Below, in pieces: positions 25,747 through 34,428 of a DNA stretch of 64,000 nt. The position numbers were made by a program, and so were the translations under genes. The notes under the pieces are model-generated. The model searched no databases and was not told where the DNA came from. It was given only the letters and a program-made list of their open reading frames with translations. The stretch is from Allobosea thiooxidans. Its GTDB lineage: Bacteria > Pseudomonadota > Alphaproteobacteria > Rhizobiales > Beijerinckiaceae. The stretch is from assembly GCF_900168195.1 (NCBI RefSeq), contig NZ_FUYX01000006.1, positions 1 through 64,000 of the forward strand, read 5' to 3'. Numbering within the stretch: position 1 is the stretch's first letter; every line of letters begins with the position of its first letter.

Positions 25747-26358
25747 CTAGAACTCGATGCCTTCCTGCGCCTTCACCCCGGCGGCGAAATGATGCTTCAC
25801 CAGCGTCATCTCGGTGACGAGATCGGCCGCCTCGATCAGTTCCGGCTTGGCGTTGCGGCCGGTGACGACGATGTGCAGGTCAGGCCGGCGGGCGGCCAGC
25901 GTCGCGACAACCTCAGCGAGCGGCAGATAGTCGTAGCGCAGGGCGATGTTGAGCTCGTCGAGCACCAGCAGCCTGATCTCGGGATCGGCCATCAGCTCCT
26001 TCGCCTTGGCGAAGGCGCGCTCGGCGGCGGCGATGTCGCGGGCCTTGTCCTGCGTCTCCCAGGTGAAGCCCTCGCCCATGCTGTGCCAGCTGACCTGATC
26101 GCCGAAAGCCGCCAGCGCCCTGCGCTCGCCGGTCGACCAGGCGCCCTTGATGAACTGCACCACGCCGATGCGCCAGCCATGGCCGAGCGCGCGCAGCATC
26201 AGGCCGAAAGCTGCCGTCGACTTGCCCTTGCCGGGGCCGGTATTGACTATGAGCAGGCCCTTTTCGAGCGTCTTGGAGGCGACTTCGGCGTCCTGCACCG
26301 CCTTGCGCTTCTCCATCTTCGCCTTGTGGCGGGCAGCGTCTTCGATCTCGGTCATCAC
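25747..26358 (-). CDS. cobO: Cob(I)yrinic acid a,c-diamide adenosyltransferase
   Basis: CobO transfers the adenosyl group from ATP to cob(I)yrinic acid a,c-diamide. The 203-aa protein has the P-loop variant NTGPGKGKSTAAFG near residue 38, GVVQFIKGAWSTGER near 64, and LLVLDELNIALRYDYLP near 130, all diagnostic of the CobA/CobO (BtuR) family. Its start overlaps the cobP stop by 4 bp (ATGA), so the two form a minus-strand pair. It converges on the antiporter gene. Confidence 0.94.
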   Translation of the reverse strand: MMTEIEDAARHKAKMEKRKAVQDAEVASKTLEKGLLIVNTGPGKGKSTAAFGLMLRALGHGWRIGVVQFIKGAWSTGERRALAAFGDQVSWHSMGEGFTWETQDKARDIAAAERAFAKAKELMADPEIRLLVLDELNIALRYDYLPLAEVVATLAARRPDLHIVVTGRNAKPELIEAADLVTEMTLVKHHFAAGVKAQEGIEF

Positions 26359-26867
26359 TTCACTCGCATCGGCAATCCGGCGACCATGAAGACCACGCTG
26401 GCCGCCCGCGCCGCAAGCGCCTGATGCAATCGTCCGGCCTCGTCGCGGAAGCGGCGGGCCAGCGCATTCTCCGGCACGATGCCGAGGCCGACCTCGTTGC
26501 CGACGAGCACGATGGGGGCAGAGACGCGCTCGCAGGCGGCGACGAGAGCCGCGCGCGCAGCCGCAACGTCACGCTCGGCGAGAATCAGGTTGGTCAGCCA
26601 GAGCGTCAGGCAATCGACCAGGATCGGCCGGCCCACCGGCTGGGCGGCGATCGCCTCAGCCAGATCGAGCGGGGCGTCGACGGTCTCCCAGCCCGCCGGC
26701 CGGCGTGCCCGATGCTCGGCGATGCGCTCGCGCATCTCGTCGTCATAGGCCTGGGCGGTCGCGACATAAGTCCAGGGCGAGGGCAACGCCTCGATCAGCG
26801 CCTCGGCATGACGGCTCTTGCCGGAGCGGGCGCCGCCGAGGACGAGGGTGAGATGGGGCAGCTCCAT
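26355..26867 (-). CDS. cobP: Adenosylcobinamide kinase / guanylyltransferase
   Basis: CobP (CobU in Salmonella) phosphorylates adenosylcobinamide and then activates it with GTP, preparing nucleotide loop assembly. The 170-aa protein has the P-loop GGARSGKSRHAEAL at residues 10-23, then RRPAGWETVDAPLDL near 55, VDCLTLWLTNL near 85 and VGNEVGLGIVPENALARRFRDEAG near 122. It stands first in the cobP-cobO pair. A palindromic repeat lies just upstream. The riboswitch at 27034-27192 points the other way and would not control it. Confidence 0.94.
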   Translation of the reverse strand: MELPHLTLVLGGARSGKSRHAEALIEALPSPWTYVATAQAYDDEMRERIAEHRARRPAGWETVDAPLDLAEAIAAQPVGRPILVDCLTLWLTNLILAERDVAAARAALVAACERVSAPIVLVGNEVGLGIVPENALARRFRDEAGRLHQALAARAASVVFMVAGLPMRVK

Positions 26868-26883
26868 TCCAAAAATCCTCTGC

Positions 26884-26977
26884 CGTCATGCTCGGGCTTG
26901 ACCCGAGCATCTCTATCCGAAGGAGGCACCGGAGCCTCCTCCGACGAGAGATTCTCGGGTCAAGCCCGAGAACGACG
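26884..26977. repeat. Palindromic intergenic repeat, GCTCGGGCTTGACCCGAGC type
   Basis: The stretch opens with CGTCATGCTCGGGCTTGACC and closes with GGGTCAAGCCCGAGAACGACG. The inner part has GGAGGCACCGGAGCCTCC-like pairing. A related copy is at 52084-52181. It lies between cobP and the cobalamin riboswitch. Confidence 0.75.
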
Positions 26978-27033
26978 CCCTTGCGACGCAGCCTGCATTG
27001 CACAGCCGCCCTGCGATGGCTAATGATGATCGC

Positions 27034-27192
27034 CGACGGTGCCTCCGCGAGGAGGTGAAAAGGGAACGCGGTGCGAGACCGCGGCTGCCCCCGCAACTGT
27101 AAGCGGATGTCCTTCGCCATCGGCCACTGGAGCGCTCGCTCCGGGAAGGCGGCAAGGGGCGCCAAATCCGCGAGCCAGGAGACCTGCCGTCG
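27034..27192 (+). promoter_or_regulatory. Cobalamin riboswitch
   Basis: The conserved parts appear in order: GGTGCC at 27038, GGTGAAAAGGGAA near 27053, CGGTG and CCGCGGCTGCCCCCGCAACT near 27081-27100, TGTAAGCGG, GCCACTG near 27122, GGGAAGGC near 27141, and GCGAGCCAGGAGACCTGCC near 27170. The P1 stem CGAC (27034-27037) pairs with GTCG (27189-27192). It sits 51 bp before cbtB, so bound B12 should turn down the cobalt uptake and cobalamin genes that follow. Confidence 0.95.
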
Positions 27193-27242
27193 ACCCGCAG
27201 AGATCCAACCGGCTGCCGGCGGGGCGGCCACGGAGAACGCAT

Positions 27243-27419
27243 ATGAACACCGTTTCGGTTTCCACCCCCACACTCAGCGTTTCGGAACGCGTCAAGGCGG
27301 TCACTGCTGCGCTCGTGATCGGCGTCGCGCTGATCTACACGACCGGCTTCGCGGCCTCGACCAATGTCCACAACGCCGCGCACGACACCCGTCACGGCCT
27401 CGCCTTTCCCTGCCACTGA
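27243..27419 (+). CDS. cbtB: Cobalt transporter subunit CbtB
   Basis: This 58-aa protein has a single membrane helix (TAALVIGVALIYTTGFAAST) and a histidine-rich C-terminus (VHNAAHDTRHGLAFPCH) that should bind cobalt. CbtB-like proteins are found under B12 riboswitches next to cbtA, as here. ATG 27243 follows a GGAGAACGCAT context and gives the family's normal length; the frame upstream runs through the riboswitch and is not coding. Confidence 0.92.
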   Translation: MNTVSVSTPTLSVSERVKAVTAALVIGVALIYTTGFAASTNVHNAAHDTRHGLAFPCH

Positions 27420-27431
27420 GGGAAAGCATCC

Positions 27432-28172
27432 ATGGTCACGCGTGTTCTCACGGTCAGCATCCTGGCCGGGCTTCTGGCTGGCTTGATCGTCGCCGCCCTG
27501 CAGCATGTCACCACCACCCCGCTGATCCTCAAGGCCGAGACCTACGAGGCGGCGCTGGCGCTGAAAGCGCCGACGCTGGCCGCTTTCGACGGCGAGGCAA
27601 AGATCATCCTCGCTCATGGCCCAGCCGGCGACACCCCCGGCCACGACCATGCCGAATGGAAGCCGCAGGACGGCCTCCAGCGCACGCTCTTCACCAGCGC
27701 CGTGACGATCGCGACCGCAATCGGCTTCGCGGCGCTGCTGCTCGCGGGCATGATCGCGGCCGGCCAGACGATCGACCAGCGCAGCGCCCTGGTCTGGGGC
27801 GCCTGCGGCTTCCTGGCGCTCGGGCTCGCACCTGCGATGGGGCTCGCTCCGGAACTGCCGGGCGCGGCCTCCGCGGCTCTGGAACAGCGCCAGCTCTGGT
27901 GGCTCGCCACCGCCATCGCCACGGCGCTCGGGCTGTTCCTGTTCCTGCGCTTCGAGCAGCCCTGGCTCAAGCTCGCCGCCGTCGTCGTGATCCTGCTGCC
28001 CCATATCGTCGGCGCCCCGCATCCGGCCGCGCCGGAGAGCAAGGTGCCGGCCGAGGTCGCGGCGCATTTCGCGGCGCTCTCGCTTGGCATCCAGGCCGCG
28101 CTCTGGCTGGCGACGGCCTTCATGGTCGGCGTGCTCTGGCCCTGGGCGAGCCGCCGCGCGGCCATGGCTTGA
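27432..28172 (+). CDS. cbtA: Cobalt transporter subunit CbtA
   Basis: This 246-aa protein has five to six hydrophobic segments, starting with VLTVSILAGLLAGLIVAALQHVTT (in part). A histidine-bearing loop near residues 60-75 (LAHGPAGDTPGHDHAEW) and the PHIVGAPHP motif near 195 are typical of CbtA and could guide cobalt. It starts 12 bp after cbtB. Together they are thought to form a secondary cobalt importer feeding CobN. Confidence 0.92.
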   Translation: MVTRVLTVSILAGLLAGLIVAALQHVTTTPLILKAETYEAALALKAPTLAAFDGEAKIILAHGPAGDTPGHDHAEWKPQDGLQRTLFTSAVTIATAIGFAALLLAGMIAAGQTIDQRSALVWGACGFLALGLAPAMGLAPELPGAASAALEQRQLWWLATAIATALGLFLFLRFEQPWLKLAAVVVILLPHIVGAPHPAAPESKVPAEVAAHFAALSLGIQAALWLATAFMVGVLWPWASRRAAMA

Positions 28173-28209
28173 GGAGGGCGGAGCCTCAGGGCTCCGCGAA
28201 AGGCAAGCC

Positions 28210-28599
28210 ATGTCCGAGGGCGACCTCATCATCCATGTCTGCACGGCCTGCAGACGCGCACGCGCCGATCTCCCGGAGGGCTACGACCAGCCGGGACTGG
28301 CGCTCGCCGAGGCGCTGGCCGAGCGCCTCCTCGCCAAGGGCAGCACCATCCCGGTGGTACCCGTCGAATGCCTCGCCGTCTGCAAGCGGCCCTGCACCAT
28401 CGCGCTCAGCGCCGATGGCAAATGGACCTATCTGATCGGCGATCTCGACACCGACACCCATCTCGACGAGATCGTCGGCGCAGCGGAGGCCTATGCCACC
28501 AGCGCCAACGGCATCGTTCCCTGGAAAGAGCGGCCGCAGTCCTTCCGCAAGGGCGTGGTCGCGCGCGTGCCGCCTTTGCCGGCGCGCCAGCAAGGATGA
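28210..28599 (+). CDS. DUF1636 family cysteine-rich protein
   Basis: This 129-aa protein belongs to DUF1636, which has a thioredoxin-like [2Fe-2S] ferredoxin-type layout. Cysteines sit at 11 and 14 (HVCTACRR) and at 54, 58 and 62 (VECLAVCKRPC). The function is unproven. Its place between the cobalt importer and cobW under a B12 riboswitch suggests a metal or redox role in cobalt delivery, perhaps electron supply for cobalt reduction. It is followed closely by cobW. Confidence 0.8.
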   Translation: MSEGDLIIHVCTACRRARADLPEGYDQPGLALAEALAERLLAKGSTIPVVPVECLAVCKRPCTIALSADGKWTYLIGDLDTDTHLDEIVGAAEAYATSANGIVPWKERPQSFRKGVVARVPPLPARQQG

Positions 28600-28603
28600 C
28601 ATC

Positions 28604-29659
28604 ATGAACGCTCCGCAGACCGCAAACCTTGGCAAGACGCCCTGCACGATCATCACCGGCTTCCTCGGCGCCGGAAAGACGACGCTGGTGCGCCACCTCC
28701 TGGAGAACGCGCAGGGCAAGAAGCTGGCCGTACTTGTCAACGAGTTCGGCGATCTCGGCTTCGACGGCGAATTCCTGAAGAGCTGCGGCATCGCCGGCTG
28801 CAGCGACGAGGATGTCGTCGAATTGCCGAATGGCTGCATCTGCTGCACCGTCGCCGACGATTTCGTGCCGGCGCTGGAGAAGCTGCTGAACCGGCCGAAC
28901 CCGCCCGAGCACATCCTGATCGAGACCTCAGGCCTCGCCTTGCCGAAGCCGCTCGTCACGGCCTTCAACTGGCCGGCGATCCGCGCGCGCGTCACGGTCG
29001 ACGGCGTCATCGCCGTGGTCGACGGGCCGGCGGTGGCCGAGGGCCAGTTCGCCGATGATCCGGAGGCGCTCGCGGCGCAGAAGGCCGCCGATCCTAACGT
29101 CGAGCACGACAATCCACTGGAGGAGGTGTTCGAGGACCAGATCCTCTGCGCCGACCTGATCCTGCTCAACAAGAGCGACCTCGTCGACGAGGCCGGCCGT
29201 GCGCGGGTCAAGGCCGAGATCGCCGAGCATCTGCCGAAAGCGATCAAGATCGTCGAGACCGCCCATGGCAAGGTCGAGCCGGCGCTGATCGTCGGCCTTG
29301 GCGCCGCGGCCGAGAGCGACCTCGCCGCCCGCCCCTCGCATCATGGCGAGGGCGAGCATGATCACGACCATGACGATTTCGACTCCGTCGCCCTGCCGCT
29401 GCCGGCCGGGCTCACGCCGGAAGAGCTCACGGCGCGCGTCGCCAAGGCGGCCGAAGCCGAGGGCGTGCTGCGGCTCAAGGGCTTCACCGCCGTTCCGGGC
29501 AAGCCGATGCGGCTGGTCGTGCAGGGCGTCGGCCGGCGCGTCGGGCATCATTTCGACCGGCCCTGGGGGACGAGCGAGCCGCGCGACGGCCGCCTCACCG
29601 TGATCGGCCTCAAGGGCTTCGACCTGAAGGCCGTGGAAGCGGCCCTCGCCGGGGCGTAG
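28604..29659 (+). CDS. cobW: CobW, G3E GTPase metal chaperone
   Basis: CobW is a zinc/cobalt-responsive GTPase thought to deliver cobalt to CobN. The 351-aa protein has Walker A FLGAGKTTLVRHLL near residue 20, the metal-binding GCICCTVADDF near 80, ILIETSGLALPKPL near 105, and the guanine-specific LLNKSDLVD near 190. A histidine-rich loop (HHGEGEHDHDHDD) near 245 adds metal sites. A CobW C-terminal domain follows. ATG 28604 is chosen at the normal N-terminus; the stop lies 9 bp before cobN. Confidence 0.95.
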   Translation: MNAPQTANLGKTPCTIITGFLGAGKTTLVRHLLENAQGKKLAVLVNEFGDLGFDGEFLKSCGIAGCSDEDVVELPNGCICCTVADDFVPALEKLLNRPNPPEHILIETSGLALPKPLVTAFNWPAIRARVTVDGVIAVVDGPAVAEGQFADDPEALAAQKAADPNVEHDNPLEEVFEDQILCADLILLNKSDLVDEAGRARVKAEIAEHLPKAIKIVETAHGKVEPALIVGLGAAAESDLAARPSHHGEGEHDHDHDDFDSVALPLPAGLTPEELTARVAKAAEAEGVLRLKGFTAVPGKPMRLVVQGVGRRVGHHFDRPWGTSEPRDGRLTVIGLKGFDLKAVEAALAGA

Positions 29660-29668
29660 CCTCCTCCG

Positions 29669-32600
29669 ATGCACCTGCTCCCGACCAGCGAGATCAGGCT
29701 CGACGACGGCGAGGACGCCGTCGATCTCGCCCTGCCGCCGGGAGATGTGCTCGTCCTGTCCTTCACCGACAGCGACCTCTCGGCGCTGGCGGTGGCGGCT
29801 CGCACGCATGAAGAACCGTTCCCGTCATGGTCGGGCTTGCCCCGACCATCCACGTCTTCCTCTATCGAGGGTGGCGTTCAAGACGTGGATGCTCACCACA
29901 AGGGCGAGCATGACGGAGAGAGGCTGTCCGTGCGGCTCGCTCCGCTCAGGAAACTCAAGCACCCGCTCTCGGTGGATTTCCTGATCGAGAAGACGGCGGT
30001 GCAGTCCCGCTTCGTCCTGCTGCGCTGCCTCGGCGGGCTCGACTACTGGCGCTACGGCATCGAGCAGCTCGGCACAGCCTGCCGCGAGCGCGGCATTCCG
30101 CTCGCGATCCTGCCCGGCGACGAACGCGACGATCCGCGGCTGGGTGAACACGCGACCGTTCCGGCGGAGTTTGCGGCCGAGCTGCTGGCCTATTTCCAGG
30201 CGGGCGGCGGCACCGAGAACATGCGGCGGCTGCTGGGGCGGATCACGCAATACCTGACGGATGAAGGCCGGCGCGAGGTTTCCGATCTCGCGCCCCTGCC
30301 CGTCCCGCCGATCTTCGCGCTCGGCCGCAACGGTGCCTCCCTGCCCTGGCGCGAGGCGCTTGCTGCCTTGCCCGCCGACCGGCCAATCGTTCCAATCCTG
30401 CTTTACCGCTCCGGCGTCGTTGCGGGCGACATCTCGATGGGCGAGGCGATCGCCACCGCACTCGCAGCACGTGGTCTCGCGGCCCTTCCGCTGGCGCTGA
30501 CCAGCCTGAAGGACCCCGCCGTCACGGCCGATCTCGCGGCCCTGGTCGCAATCCGCAAACCGGCGCTGATCGTCACCGCCACCGCCTTCTCCGCCCGCGA
30601 AGGCACCGATTTCGTGCTCGACGGAGCCGATTGCCCCATCCTGCAGGCCATGCCCGTCGGCAGCCTGCGCGAAGCCTGGGAAACCTCCGCACGGGGGCTT
30701 TCCGCCGCCGATCTCGCCATGCAGGTCGCCCTGCCAGAGTTCGACGGGCGCATCGGCGCGATCCCGGTGGCCTTCAAGGCGGAGCAGACCGACCCGGCGA
30801 CCGGGCTCGGCATCCGCCGGCTCGTGCCGGATGCGGACGGTATCGCCGCGCTCGCCGATCTCGCGGCCGGCTGGATCGCGCTGGCGCGGAAGCCCGCAGC
30901 CGAGCGAAGGCTTGCGCTGGTGATGTCTGACTACCCTGCGCGCGGCGGCCGCGCCGGCTTCGCCGTCGGGCTCGACACACCGGCGAGCGTGACCGCGATC
31001 CGGGATTTGCTGGCACAGGCTGGATACTCCGTTTCCTCATCCTCGTCTGTCATCCCGGGCGACCGAAGGGAGACCCGGGATGACGGCGGACGGATGGATG
31101 AAGGCCGGGGGTTGATGGCAGCCCTCACAACCGGCCCTGCCGTCCTGACCGTCTCGCTATCCGCCTATAGCGACTGGCTGGCGACCATTCCCGCGGCCGC
31201 CCGCGAAACCCTATTGGCCGCGCATGGCGCGCCCGAATCCGATCCGGCCTGGCGTGATGGCTCCTTCCATTTCCGCGCCGCGCGTTTCGGCAACCTCACC
31301 GTGGCCCTGCAGCCGCCGCGCGACGCGACGCCCGACCGAAAGGCGCGGTATCACGACCCCGACGCCCCGCCGGGGCACGGCTACCTCGCCTTCTATCTCG
31401 CCCTGCGCCGAGCCGAGGCGATCGACGCGCTGATCCATCTCGGCACGCACGGCACGACGGAGTGGCTGCCGGGCAAGGCCGTGGCCCTCTCGGCCGGCTG
31501 CTGGCCGCGGCTCGCGGTCGACGGGCTGCCGGTGATCTACCCCTATGTCGTCGACGATCCCGGCGAGGCGGCGCCGGCCAAGCGGCGGCTCTCGGCCGTC
31601 ACGCTCGGCCATCTGCCACCACCTCTGGCCGAAACGGAGGCCGCCGGTGAGACCGCGCTCCTGCGCGATCTCGTCGAGGAATTCTCGCAGGCGCAGGTGC
31701 TCGACCCGCGCCGCGCCGACATCGTCGCCGCCGAAATTCGGGCGCGTGCCCAGGCGAGCGGGCTCGCCGCCTCCTGCGGTGTCGCGCCCGGCATGGAGAT
31801 GAACGAGGCGCTGACGCGGCTCGACGCCCATCTCTGCGACATCGCCGAGCTGCCCTTCCGAGACGGACTGCATGTCTTCGGCCAGTCCGAGATCGATCCG
31901 GCCTCCGCCCGCAACGAGCGCGCGAACCTCCTCGCCGCATTGGATGGCCGCTTCGTTCCGCCTGGACCTGCCGGATCGCCACATCGCGGCCGACCCGACG
32001 TACTGCCGACCGGACGCAATCTCTCGACGCTCGATCCGCGCGCCATCCCGACGCGCGCCGCCACCCGTCTCGGCAAACTGGCGGCGCAGGCCGTGGTGTC
32101 GCGCCATCTGCAGGAGCATGGCGACTATCCGCGCCGGATCGTCATGGACCTCTGGGCCTCGCCGACGCTCCGCTCAGGCGGCGAGGACATCGCCCATGCA
32201 CTGGCGCTGATGGGCGTCGAGCCGCTGTGGGACAATGCCTCGACCCGCGTCACCGGCTTCAGCATCGTCCCGCAGCCGAAGCTCAGTTTTCCACGGCTCG
32301 ACGTCACCACGCGCATCTCCGGCACCTTCCGCGACACCTTCCCCGGCCAGATCGCACTGATCGACCAGGCTGCGCGGGCAGTCGCGGCGCTCGACGAGCC
32401 GGACGAGTGGAACGAGCCTGCCGCCGCCCGCCGCCGCGGCGAGTCTGGCGCACGCATCTTCGGCGCTGCGCCAGGCCGCTATGGCGCAGCGATGGCCGAC
32501 CGCGCGCTTGATGGCGACTGGACCGAGCGGGTCGAGCTCGGTGCCGCCTATCTCGCCGCCTCCGACCATGCCTATGGCGGACCGGAAGGCATGAGCGTGG

Positions 32601-33142
32601 TCGATACCGGCTTCGCCCAGCGAGTACGAAGCTCCGACGCCTTCATCCATGTCAGCGACACGGCCGGGCGCGACATCCTCGAAGCGACCAGTGCCGCCGA
32701 CGTGATCGGCGGTCTCGCGGCAGCGGCCAAGGCGCTCGGCGCCCATCCGGCGCTCTACAGCCTCGACAGCTCGAACCCGGAAGCCCCGAAGGCGCGCACC
32801 CTGGCCGAGGACATCGCCCGCATTGTCCATGGCCGGCTGACGCATCCGCGCTGGATCGCCGCCCAGCTCGCCCATGGCTGGCGTGGCGCGGCGGAACTCG
32901 CCGAGGCCGTCGACACGCTCTTCGTCTTCGCCGCGAGCACCGACGCCGTCACCGACGGGCTGTTCGATGCCGTCTTCCAGGCCTATTGCGCCGATCCGCA
33001 GATCTGGGCTGCGCTCGAAACCGCCAATGCGCCAGCTGCCGCCTCGATCCGTGCCCGATTGGCCGAAGCGGCGCGACGCGGGCTCTGGACGAGCCGACGC
33101 AACTCGGTCGGGGCCTTCCTGGCGCGGGAGGCGGCTGAATGA
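29669..33142 (+). CDS. cobN: Cobaltochelatase subunit CobN, with two repeat-derived inserts
   Basis: CobN is the large subunit that, with CobS and CobT, inserts cobalt into hydrogenobyrinic a,c-diamide using ATP. The 1157-aa protein starts typically (LPTSEIRLDDGEDAVDL) and has LGGLDYWRYG near residue 116, HLGTHGTTEWLPGKAVAL near 590 and a family-like C-terminus. Two palindromic repeats lie in frame: about residues 52-83 (29823-29916) and 461-472 (31049-31084). Both fall in places where I expect variable loops, and the frame stays open, so the protein is probably functional. The stop overlaps cobG by 4 bp. cobS and cobT are not in the window. Confidence 0.94.
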   Translation: MHLLPTSEIRLDDGEDAVDLALPPGDVLVLSFTDSDLSALAVAARTHEEPFPSWSGLPRPSTSSSIEGGVQDVDAHHKGEHDGERLSVRLAPLRKLKHPLSVDFLIEKTAVQSRFVLLRCLGGLDYWRYGIEQLGTACRERGIPLAILPGDERDDPRLGEHATVPAEFAAELLAYFQAGGGTENMRRLLGRITQYLTDEGRREVSDLAPLPVPPIFALGRNGASLPWREALAALPADRPIVPILLYRSGVVAGDISMGEAIATALAARGLAALPLALTSLKDPAVTADLAALVAIRKPALIVTATAFSAREGTDFVLDGADCPILQAMPVGSLREAWETSARGLSAADLAMQVALPEFDGRIGAIPVAFKAEQTDPATGLGIRRLVPDADGIAALADLAAGWIALARKPAAERRLALVMSDYPARGGRAGFAVGLDTPASVTAIRDLLAQAGYSVSSSSSVIPGDRRETRDDGGRMDEGRGLMAALTTGPAVLTVSLSAYSDWLATIPAAARETLLAAHGAPESDPAWRDGSFHFRAARFGNLTVALQPPRDATPDRKARYHDPDAPPGHGYLAFYLALRRAEAIDALIHLGTHGTTEWLPGKAVALSAGCWPRLAVDGLPVIYPYVVDDPGEAAPAKRRLSAVTLGHLPPPLAETEAAGETALLRDLVEEFSQAQVLDPRRADIVAAEIRARAQASGLAASCGVAPGMEMNEALTRLDAHLCDIAELPFRDGLHVFGQSEIDPASARNERANLLAALDGRFVPPGPAGSPHRGRPDVLPTGRNLSTLDPRAIPTRAATRLGKLAAQAVVSRHLQEHGDYPRRIVMDLWASPTLRSGGEDIAHALALMGVEPLWDNASTRVTGFSIVPQPKLSFPRLDVTTRISGTFRDTFPGQIALIDQAARAVAALDEPDEWNEPAAARRRGESGARIFGAAPGRYGAAMADRALDGDWTERVELGAAYLAASDHAYGGPEGMSVVDTGFAQRVRSSDAFIHVSDTAGRDILEATSAADVIGGLAAAAKALGAHPALYSLDSSNPEAPKARTLAEDIARIVHGRLTHPRWIAAQLAHGWRGAAELAEAVDTLFVFAASTDAVTDGLFDAVFQAYCADPQIWAALETANAPAAASIRARLAEAARRGLWTSRRNSVGAFLAREAAE
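29823..29916 (+). repeat. 94-bp palindromic repeat inside cobN
   Basis: Almost identical to the reverse complement of 21346-21439. It encodes residues such as PSWSGLPRPSTSSSIEGG, which have no counterpart between the usual CobN N-terminus (FTDSDLSALAVA) and the LKHPLSVDFLIEKTA block. The reading frame continues through it. Confidence 0.88.
31049..31084 (+). repeat. 36-bp palindrome inside cobN
   Basis: GTCATCCCGGG (31049-31059) and CCCGGGATGAC (31074-31084) are perfect inverted arms around 14 bases. The 36 bp equal 12 codons and encode VIPGDRRETRDD within a serine-rich stretch. It looks like a mini-repeat that entered the gene in frame. Confidence 0.75.
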
Positions 33143-34428
33143 ACGCCCTTCCCAAGGAAGTGCTGCGGCGCGGCTGGTGCCCGAGCACGCTACGGCCGAT
33201 GGAAACCGGCGATGGCTGGCTGGTGCGTCTGCACCCGCCGGGCGCAAGGCTGGCACCGGCGCAGCTGCGGCGGATCGCAGCCCTGGCTGCCGAGCATAGC
33301 AACGGGCTGATCGAGATCTCGGCTCGCGCCAATCTGCAGATCCGCGGCGTGACGCCGGAAAGCCATCCGGTACTGGTCGAGCGCCTGCTGGCGGAGCAGC
33401 TCATCGACGAGCATGGAGGCGACGGACCACAGCGGCTGACGCTGATCTCGCCACTGGCGCGCAGCGACCCGGGCGGGCTGATCGACACGGGCGCGCTGGC
33501 CGGGCAGATCGAGGCGCGTGCCCGCAGGATTTCCGGGCTGCCGCCCAAGCTCGGTATCGTCATCGATGATGGTGGTCCGCAGGCCCTGGATGGGTTTTCC
33601 GGCGACGTCAGGCTCATCGGCATTGGTCCCGGGCGCATGGTGCTTTGCCTCGCGGATCGATCCTGGCGCGGACCCGTCACCGAAGCGGAAGCCGCGGCAG
33701 AGGTCGAAACCATCCTTCGTCGCTTCGCCAGGCTCCGCGACGCCGCGCCCGATCGCATCCGTCGCCTGCGCGACCTGCCGCCCGAGATGCTGGCCGGCCT
33801 GAGCGCTCTGCCCGAGACAATCGCTCCTGCACGACGCCCCTCGCCCCGGCGGGTGGGTCTGTTCGCCCTGGGAGAGGATCGCTTTGCAGCGCTCATCGGC
33901 CTGCCTTTCGGCCGCTGCGATGCGGCCACGCTCGACAGGCTGGGCGCCAATATTGAACCGGGCCAGGCCGAGATTCGGCTTTCGCCCTGGCGAGGGCTGG
34001 CTTTCTGCCATCTCGCCCGTGCGGAAGCCGAACGCCTGCTAACGCTGGCCGGCGATCTGGGGCTGATCGCGCACGACGACGATCCTCGTCTCTCGGTGCA
34101 GGCCTGCGCCGGCAGCCCCGCCTGCTCGCGCGCCGAAGCGCCGACCATGGCGGATGCGGGGGCGCTGGCCGAGGCCTCGGCCGATCTGCTCGCGCAGGGC
34201 CTGACGCTGCATGTCTCCGGCTGCATTAAGGCGTGCGCCCACCCCGCCGCCGCCGATCTCACGCTGGTCGGACGGCAGGGGCGCTATGACGTCGTGTTCG
34301 GCGGCACGACGCGGGACAAGCCGGCCGCGACGCTTGACCTTTCGACGCTCGAGGCGCGATTGCAGCCGGGACAGGACATCCACGCGCAACTGGCCAAGGC
34401 CGTGCGCCGAACAGGACCGCGCGGTTGA
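33139..34428 (+). CDS. cobG: Precorrin-3B synthase
   Basis: CobG is the oxygen-using monooxygenase that hydroxylates precorrin-3A and forms the lactone; it marks the aerobic route. The 429-aa protein is related to sulfite/nitrite reductases: RRGWCPSTLRPMETGDGW at the N-terminus, GLIEISARANLQIRGV near residue 55, and the 4Fe-4S cysteines in VQACAGSPACSRAEAP and LHVSGCIKACAHP near 325 and 358. ATG 33139 overlaps the cobN stop. Confidence 0.94.
   Translation: MNALPKEVLRRGWCPSTLRPMETGDGWLVRLHPPGARLAPAQLRRIAALAAEHSNGLIEISARANLQIRGVTPESHPVLVERLLAEQLIDEHGGDGPQRLTLISPLARSDPGGLIDTGALAGQIEARARRISGLPPKLGIVIDDGGPQALDGFSGDVRLIGIGPGRMVLCLADRSWRGPVTEAEAAAEVETILRRFARLRDAAPDRIRRLRDLPPEMLAGLSALPETIAPARRPSPRRVGLFALGEDRFAALIGLPFGRCDAATLDRLGANIEPGQAEIRLSPWRGLAFCHLARAEAERLLTLAGDLGLIAHDDDPRLSVQACAGSPACSRAEAPTMADAGALAEASADLLAQGLTLHVSGCIKACAHPAAADLTLVGRQGRYDVVFGGTTRDKPAATLDLSTLEARLQPGQDIHAQLAKAVRRTGPRG

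Noticed and set aside
26868..27033. A second B12 riboswitch for the minus-strand cobP-cobO pair
   Set aside because: The minus strand here lacks the GCTGCCCCCGCAACT-type core; only the palindromic repeat is present.
29823..31084. Idea that cobN is a pseudogene because of repeat insertions
   Set aside because: The frame is open for all 1157 codons and the family blocks on both sides of the inserts are intact.
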